From positions 1-9,974 of the forward strand of contig LKMS01000047.1 in NCBI GenBank assembly GCA_001563965.1: DNA of 9,974 nt. Reading direction: 5' to 3'. The DNA comes from Haloferacaceae archaeon PL-Br10_E2g29 (lineage in GTDB: Archaea > Halobacteriota > Halobacteria > Halobacteriales > Haloferacaceae). Below the pieces are notes generated by a model. That model was given only the letters and a program-made list of their open reading frames with translations, did no database searches and was not told the DNA's origin. The first letter of the stretch is position 1. Each line of letters starts with the position of its first letter. Of this stretch, positions 5,963-9,974 are shown in pieces. A program made the position numbers and the translations under genes.

Positions 5963-6547
5963 GTGGGACGACTCACCGTGGACCTCAACGAGGATGGCCT
6001 GCACACGATAGCGGCGCCATCGGCGTTCGAAACCGACGGCCCCTTCGAAATCTGGTTTCACAATCACGGCGAAGCCGTCCATGTGCACTGTAGTCTCGAC
6101 GACTCGCTGTCGTCGGTCGCCCGGTTGGGCGAGAGCAACCACTACGTTGACCGCGCGGCGACCTACCCGGTCGTCGTCGACACCTATCCCGGTGACGACC
6201 CGGTTTCGGGCGAGCTGACCATCGCGACGGGCTACGGCTCGAAAACAACGCGGACGACCGTTACTGTCGGCCCGCCGGAACCCGAAACCGAGTCCGTGCC
6301 AACCGATGAACGGCTCTCGAAACCAAAACCCCGCGAGCCGCCGACCCCGTCGATTTTCGAGCGCGTCGCCGCAATCAACGTGTTTCGGCCCGCCGGCATC
6401 TCGGTGTGGCTCATTCTGTTCGGCCTGCTTGCAATCGGCTTGGCGGCCTATGTGGCCATGCTCCTCGAAAGCCCCATCGTCGTCGCCGGCGCGGTCGTCG
6501 TCACCCTTGGCGTCATCGCCGCTCTCATTCTGAGCAGTCAGTGGTAG
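5963..6547 (+). CDS. Conserved haloarchaeal membrane-anchored protein with a His cluster, function unknown
   Basis: I recognise this only as a conserved haloarchaeal protein of unknown function. The 194-residue product from GTG 5963 has no signal peptide. Residues 1-105 look like a beta-sandwich, with short alternating strands up to the TVTVGPPEPE segment. A Pro/Glu/Lys-rich linker covers 105-130, and two membrane helices lie at about 146-168 and 171-191. Such a hairpin would place the N-terminal domain on the cytoplasmic side. Notable is the cluster HNHGEAVHVHC at 33-43, with H33, H35, H40, H42 and C43, which could bind a transition metal. The GTG start is supported by an AT-rich box at the leaderless spacing; there is no closer ATG. 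The gene converges on the DR2241-type gene with a 40-bp gap. Confidence 0.8.
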   Translation: MGRLTVDLNEDGLHTIAAPSAFETDGPFEIWFHNHGEAVHVHCSLDDSLSSVARLGESNHYVDRAATYPVVVDTYPGDDPVSGELTIATGYGSKTTRTTVTVGPPEPETESVPTDERLSKPKPREPPTPSIFERVAAINVFRPAGISVWLILFGLLAIGLAAYVAMLLESPIVVAGAVVVTLGVIAALILSSQW

Positions 6548-6587
6548 CCGCTTTCGTCATCGCCCGCACAACCGCCTTCAACTCTAC

Positions 6588-7706
6588 TCAGTCGGCCGAC
6601 TCGTCGTTGCCGTCGGGGTGCGTCGGCGTGCCCGAGAGGTTGCCGTCCTCGTCGACGCGTTTCTCGCGCAGATACCGTACGCGCCACCGGTTGGCCCCCT
6701 TGCTCACGTCGGCCTCGCGGATCTCATCGATTTCGTCGTCGGCAACCGCGTCGATAACTGCCTCGAGCTGTTCTTTTTCGCTCGGTGTCAACTCGAACTC
6801 GTAGCTCTGGGTATTCTCGCGTTCCAGTTTGGCCCACTCGCGGCCCGCAGCGACAGCCATCGAGCACGGCCCCCGGCAGGGGAAGACGCCATCGCCGCCC
6901 TCTGCAGCCAGCGGTTCGTTCTCTGAGAGCTGCCATTCGCGGCGTTTGAGACACTGTGAGTCGTCACAACACGCCGCTGCCGCCCAGTCGACCGCATCGT
7001 CCGGAAGCACGGTAATCAGATTGTAGATCCCGCTCTGTCGATCCTGCTCGTCGCGCCAGTGGTCGACATCCAGCTCGCCACGGGCTTCACGGTCCCAGTT
7101 GACGACCGTCGCCGGATAGAACGCCTCGACGGTTTCGTACACCTCGGCTGCGGAGAGATCGGGGAAGATCCACCCGGATTTGAGCGACGGCGCGGTCCGG
7201 AGCGGCCGGTACCGACCTTTTGGGTCGAGCGTTCCGATCTCGCGGGCGTCGAACGGGTCTGTGTGGGTTGTGAGCGCGGTCGCGTCGGCGTCGCGGTCGT
7301 CGACATGGCGCACCTCGTAGTGGCGGGTGCCGTCGGCCGAAATGGTCGTCGTGATTGCGAGTTGCCCCCACTCGCGGCTGATGCCGGCTTCGAGCGCGTC
7401 GTACCGGTCGGCGACTGGGTGTTCGGCTGCTTGTTCGAGCCATCGACAAAAGGCGCGGGTGACCTCGCTGCCGACCTCGTGCGTGTAGAAATACCAGTTC
7501 GTAATGTAGGCTGCCTGCTCGGTGTCGACGGCCGCCAGTTCGTCGGCACCAACGCTGGTCTGGTGGGCCGGTGTTTCGATGTGATACGTTTCGGTGTCGG
7601 CGTCGTAGTCGGCAGTGAGCCCGTCGTGGTCGATCACGCCATCGGCAAGCTGTTCTTTGAACGCCGCCAGCTGCGTCTCCGAAAGCGCGAGATTGATCAT
7701 CGACAT
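6588..7706 (-). CDS. DR2241-type iron-sulfur protein, partner of CbiX
   Basis: The 372-residue product resembles the DR2241 family, which carries a 4Fe-4S binding domain and is associated with CbiX-type chelatases. Residues 1-235 form a mixed N-terminal part with aromatic stretches (YITNWYFYTHEVGSEVTRAF at 67-86, GWIFPDLSAAEVYETVEAFYP at 178-198). The cysteine cluster follows: C246-C247, C252, C277 and C281, with the spacing Cx5C...Cx3C if C246 is used. The C-terminal part (about 305-372) is a predicted helix-turn segment with an acidic end. The ATG at 7706 directly follows the TAG of cbiX (7709-7707), so the two are translationally linked in one operon. A second ATG two codons later is possible. 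The protein probably assists metal insertion or handles the product tetrapyrrole. Its enzymatic role is not established. Confidence 0.82.
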   Translation of the reverse strand: MSMINLALSETQLAAFKEQLADGVIDHDGLTADYDADTETYHIETPAHQTSVGADELAAVDTEQAAYITNWYFYTHEVGSEVTRAFCRWLEQAAEHPVADRYDALEAGISREWGQLAITTTISADGTRHYEVRHVDDRDADATALTTHTDPFDAREIGTLDPKGRYRPLRTAPSLKSGWIFPDLSAAEVYETVEAFYPATVVNWDREARGELDVDHWRDEQDRQSGIYNLITVLPDDAVDWAAAACCDDSQCLKRREWQLSENEPLAAEGGDGVFPCRGPCSMAVAAGREWAKLERENTQSYEFELTPSEKEQLEAVIDAVADDEIDEIREADVSKGANRWRVRYLREKRVDEDGNLSGTPTHPDGNDESAD

Positions 7707-8585
7707 CTATTCGCCCGCCGTCCCTGTCGCTGGTTTGGTTCGCTGACGGATCCGTTCTCTCGCGTTCCCGATATCCGCACCGGCGTCGGCCGCACGTTCG
7801 AGAATCACGTCGGCGGTCAGTTCCTCAGTGCCGACCGCGCCGCCGTACCAGATTCGGTGGCCGTCGACTTCGGTCGGGACGTCGTATCCCTTCCGGTAAT
7901 CGTCAGTCAACCCCATGTCCTCGGGAATGTCTTCTTGGGTGTGGTAGCCGTCGGCAATGAACAGCGGGACGACGATGATATCTTTACTGTCAAAATGGTC
8001 GGTGACGTCGTCGACTTCCGGTTCTTCGTCCATGTAGAGGGATTTGACCTCATCAAACCGACCGGTCTCGCGGATGCGCTCGGTGTGGTACTCGATGGCT
8101 TTGGCGCTCTTTTTGTTCCGCTCGGTGCCGTGGCCGACGACGGCGAAGCCGAACCCTTCGCCGACGTCCTCATCGCCGGTGACCGAGACTGCCCGCCGGA
8201 TCAGCACGTCGGTCATCGCCTCGTGAGTGCCGACGGGGCCGCAGTAGTGGACTTCTTTGTCGATATCGCTGGCGATCAGCGTGGCGGTGTCCGCCGAGAT
8301 GCCCTCCGAGTCCCACAGCTCGGGGTCCCACCCCTCCAACCGGAGTTCGCGGGGGATGACGCGCTCGGTGAAATAGCCCTCGCTGATGAACAGTGGGACG
8401 ACGTAGATGTCGTCGCCGCGGGCCGTCCGAAGCACCTCACGGAGCGAGGGCTCTTCCTTCCAGAAGCCGGTTCGTACCTCGTCGAACGCGCCGGTTTCGC
8501 GGATCGTCGCGGCGTGGTCGTGGGTTGGTTTCGCCGACCCCGGATTCAGATGTGAACCGTGGGCGACAATAACGAGCGATTGCAT
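7707..8585 (-). CDS. cbiX: Two-domain CbiX/SirB sirohydrochlorin chelatase
   Basis: CbiX-family enzymes insert Co2+ or Fe2+ into sirohydrochlorin, giving cobalt-sirohydrochlorin for cobalamin or siroheme for sulfite/nitrite reductases and archaeal heme synthesis. The 292-residue product holds two tandem CbiX domains. The first (about 1-130) starts MQSLVIVAHGSHLNPGS with H9; the second (about 144-270) starts FAVVGHGTERNKKS with H152. Each has the VVPLFI..GY segment. In the second it continues GYH (H215), giving the usual His pair 63 residues apart, but in the first it reads GYF (F72). I start at ATG 8585 because it directly begins the first CbiX strand and has an AT-rich box 28 nt upstream. 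The 41-residue extension to 8708 has no family similarity. Whether the metal is cobalt or iron cannot be read from the sequence. Confidence 0.93.
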   Translation of the reverse strand: MQSLVIVAHGSHLNPGSAKPTHDHAATIRETGAFDEVRTGFWKEEPSLREVLRTARGDDIYVVPLFISEGYFTERVIPRELRLEGWDPELWDSEGISADTATLIASDIDKEVHYCGPVGTHEAMTDVLIRRAVSVTGDEDVGEGFGFAVVGHGTERNKKSAKAIEYHTERIRETGRFDEVKSLYMDEEPEVDDVTDHFDSKDIIVVPLFIADGYHTQEDIPEDMGLTDDYRKGYDVPTEVDGHRIWYGGAVGTEELTADVILERAADAGADIGNARERIRQRTKPATGTAGE

Positions 8586-8610
8586 TGGCGAAGCAAGGGT
8601 CGTGACGGAC

Positions 8611-8617
8611 TTATGAA
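8611..8617 (-). promoter_or_regulatory. Probable TATA box of the cbiX operon
   Basis: On the minus strand the element reads TTCATAA and is centred about 28 nt upstream of the cbiX ATG at 8585. That fits a leaderless transcript and supports the short start. The 85-bp divergent gap also faces the plus-strand gene at 8671. No equally good box was found for that direction, only weak AT-rich sequence near 8635-8646. Confidence 0.4.
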
Positions 8618-8670
8618 CTTCGTCCCTCGTCGTCGAAATCGTCATAGTGGTTGGCGACCCGATGGCGAGT

Positions 8671-9246
8671 ATGTCACTTGCGGCCGACACCCGCGAGGCC
8701 GTTCGCAACCGGCCCGTACTCTACGACGCGCTGTGTGCTGGCATCGTCAACTACACCGCGGCCGCCGAGTCGCTTGCGGTCGACGGCGACACCGACGCGA
8801 TCGCGACCGCACTCCGACGGTTTGGGCAGACACTCGCCGCCGAAAGCGACGCTTCCGGCGATGACGACACGAATGACGGGATCACTGTCCGGATGCGAAG
8901 CGGCCTGCACCGCGTTGCCGCCGAGTCGCTGGTGGTGGCGGTCGATGGCCGTGGTTTTGCTCCTGAAAATAGTCCGTCCGCCGGGAACGACCCGGCGAGT
9001 GAGTCGAAGCCGGAAGCGGATCGTGAACCGAGTCCCGACACCCACCAGCAGCGACTCACCGCCATCGAGGCTCGTGGGTCGGTGTCGCCGACGGCGTTGT
9101 CGACGGCGCTCGCTCGGCTCCGGATTGCCGAGGTGGGCGTGATTGGCGCCGCTGGCGACGAGCAGACACTCGTTTTCGTCGTTCCCCAGCGCGCGGGCGT
9201 CACGGCCCTCCGGTGTGTCGAATCGGCGCTGAACGCAGACCGCTGA
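8671..9246 (+). CDS. Conserved haloarchaeal protein with ACT-like C-terminus, function unknown
   Basis: I do not recognise a characterised function. From ATG 8671 the product has 191 residues. An N-terminal helical part (1-58) carries the pattern LYDALCAGIVNYTAAAESL at 18-36, similar to short haloarchaeal proteins that start with MSLA.. and look like winged-helix or helical DNA-binding modules. A second short region covers 70-97. An acidic, Pro/Ser-rich linker at 98-126 is low complexity. The C-terminal domain at 128-187 has alternating strand and helix, ending LVFVVPQRAGVTALRCVESAL, a shape typical of ACT domains. ACT domains usually bind small ligands, so a ligand-sensing role is possible. 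ATG 8662 and GTG 8647 are alternative starts. The gene is divergent from cbiX with 85 bp between them, which may mean shared regulation. Confidence 0.7.
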   Translation: MSLAADTREAVRNRPVLYDALCAGIVNYTAAAESLAVDGDTDAIATALRRFGQTLAAESDASGDDDTNDGITVRMRSGLHRVAAESLVVAVDGRGFAPENSPSAGNDPASESKPEADREPSPDTHQQRLTAIEARGSVSPTALSTALARLRIAEVGVIGAAGDEQTLVFVVPQRAGVTALRCVESALNADR

Positions 9247-9284
9247 GCCGTCACTCCGAACGTTTGTCATTTTGCTCGGCTCAG
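9243..9284. repeat. 8-bp inverted repeat over the stop codon of the ACT-like gene
   Basis: The arms CTGAGCCG (9243-9250) and CGGCTCAG (9277-9284) are perfect complements with a 26-nt spacer. The left arm contains the TGA stop. The spacer contains CATTTTGCT but no long T tract. It may act as an RNA stem at the 3' end, or as a protein site in the gap before ptsI. Confidence 0.35.
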
Positions 9285-9305
9285 GCGGCCGACAGAACCG
9301 AAGAG

Positions 9306-9337
9306 ATTGTTTTCACCGCGGTCCACTACTGTGCACA
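9306..9337 (+). promoter_or_regulatory. Possible ptsI promoter region with two small palindromes
   Basis: An AT-rich ATTGTTTT (9306-9313) lies about 37 nt before the ptsI ATG. It is followed by the 8-bp palindromes ACCGCGGT (9315-9322) and TGTGCACA (9330-9337), where the transcription start would fall. Sugar PTS genes in haloarchaea are regulated, and palindromes at this point could be an operator, but short GC-rich palindromes also occur by chance. Confidence 0.3.
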
Positions 9338-9346
9338 CACTCCATC

Positions 9347-9974
9347 ATGACACACACCATCTCCGGCGTCAGCGCCACACCGTTGTCGGGCCTCGGAACC
9401 GTCCGCTGGTACCGCCCGGCCGACCAACCCGACCCCGAAACCGTTGAGGCGAGCGATCCGGACACCGAACACGAGCGGTTTGCGGTGGCCAAAACAACTG
9501 CGCGCGACGAACTCGAAACCGAACGCGACCGGACGCGCGAGCGGGTCGGCAGCGAGGAGGCCGCCGTCTTCGACGCGCATCTCCAGTTTTTGGGCGACCC
9601 CCAACTTGTCGATTCGATCGAGACCGCAATCGACGACGGTGCGGCCGCCGAGGCCGCCGTTGCCGACGCCTACGGCGACGCCATCGCCCAGTTCGAGGGG
9701 ATGGAGGGAATGATGGCCGAACGCGCCGACGACCTTCGAGACATTCGTGACCGACTCCTGCGAATTCTCTCGGGCGGCGAGCGCACCGATCTTTCGGCAC
9801 TTCCCGACGGAACCGTGCTCTTTGCGGAGCGACTCACACCCAGTGACACCGCCCAACTCGATCCCGACCGGATTGCCGGCTTCGCGACGATGACCGGCGG
9901 ACGCACCTCGCACGTCTCGATCTTCGCACGCTCGTTGGGCCTGCCGGCAATCGTCGGCGCGGGCGAGGCGCTCG
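9347..9974 (+). CDS. ptsI: PTS enzyme I (phosphoenolpyruvate-protein phosphotransferase), N-terminal part
   Basis: Enzyme I takes phosphate from phosphoenolpyruvate on a histidine and passes it to HPr, starting the sugar phosphotransferase chain (or feeding a DhaM-type dihydroxyacetone kinase) in the cytoplasm. The 209 codons present cover the N-terminal domain: ISGVSATPLSGLGTV at 5-19, the long alpha-helical HPr-binding part at about 35-145 including FDAHLQFLGDPQLV, then the phospho-histidine motif TGGRTSHVSIFARSLGLPAI. The active histidine is residue 189, the same number as in E. coli enzyme I. The ATG at 9347 gives the family-typical N-terminus. The PEP-binding C-terminal domain (an intact enzyme has about 560-580 residues) is outside the window. 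Haloarchaeal PTS genes are generally viewed as acquired from bacteria; the rest of the system, if linked, should lie to the right. Confidence 0.95.
   Translation, partial: MTHTISGVSATPLSGLGTVRWYRPADQPDPETVEASDPDTEHERFAVAKTTARDELETERDRTRERVGSEEAAVFDAHLQFLGDPQLVDSIETAIDDGAAAEAAVADAYGDAIAQFEGMEGMMAERADDLRDIRDRLLRILSGGERTDLSALPDGTVLFAERLTPSDTAQLDPDRIAGFATMTGGRTSHVSIFARSLGLPAIVGAGEAL

Noticed and set aside
7059..8555. Plus-strand open frame of about 498 codons opposite the cbiX and DR2241-type genes
   Set aside because: Both minus-strand products are clearly recognisable families with normal codon use. The plus-strand frame spans the junction of two genes and has no family resemblance, as expected from GC-rich antisense shadowing.
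8586..8708. Longer start for CbiX at 8708
   Set aside because: The 41 added residues have no family similarity. ATG 8585 begins directly at the first CbiX strand and has an AT-rich box at leaderless spacing.
9327..9345. Possible TrmB sugar-regulator site (TACT-N7/8-GAGTA type) before ptsI
   Set aside because: A TACT-like half is present, but the matching GAGTA half at the right spacing is not.

Overview
This is chromosomal-type DNA from a haloarchaeon (class Halobacteria), read from the sequence alone. The evidence is high GC with strong G/C third-position bias, very acidic predicted proteins, several ATG or GTG starts with an AT-rich box about 24-29 nt upstream and no Shine-Dalgarno (leaderless transcription), a Tat-type lipoprotein signal, and archaeal RNase P and Trm112 subunits beside a bacterial-type PTS enzyme I and class I fructose-1,6-bisphosphatase. 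I cannot name the genus.

Layout. The left edge carries the 5' part of a type IV pilin-like gene on the minus strand (<1-245). After a 247-bp intergenic gap comes a plus-strand series: class I FBPase (493-1377), a cation diffusion facilitator transporter (1504-2445), a DUF2797-type protein with a GIY-YIG-like core (2494-3318), and a small Gly/Met-rich protein with two charged helices (3400-3843), followed by a T7 tract. Next, with its own TATA box, is a Tat-exported lipoprotein with a PQQ/WD-like beta-propeller (4008-5261). Then come two RNA-related genes, RNase P subunit Rnp4 (5351-5629) and the methyltransferase activator Trm112 (5720-5914), and a His-cluster protein with a C-terminal membrane hairpin (5963-6547).

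Convergent to that is a two-gene minus-strand operon: a two-domain CbiX sirohydrochlorin chelatase (7707-8585) followed with no gap by a DR2241-type iron-sulfur protein (6588-7706). Divergent from cbiX is an uncharacterised haloarchaeal protein with an ACT-like C-terminus (8671-9246). The right edge holds the first 209 codons of ptsI (9347->9974), including the phospho-accepting His189.

How the genes fit together. Most are single-gene or two-gene units of household function: gluconeogenesis, metal transport, tRNA maturation and methylation, and PEP-dependent phosphotransfer. The most interesting unit is the cbiX-DR2241 operon. The DR2241-type protein carries a Cx5C...Cx3C cysteine pattern like the siroheme/4Fe-4S motif of sulfite and nitrite reductases. 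The chelatase seems to keep its two metal-site histidines only in the C-terminal half. No mobile element, CRISPR array, rRNA or tRNA gene was seen. The largest gene-free stretch is 246-492; every other gap is shorter than 165 bp.
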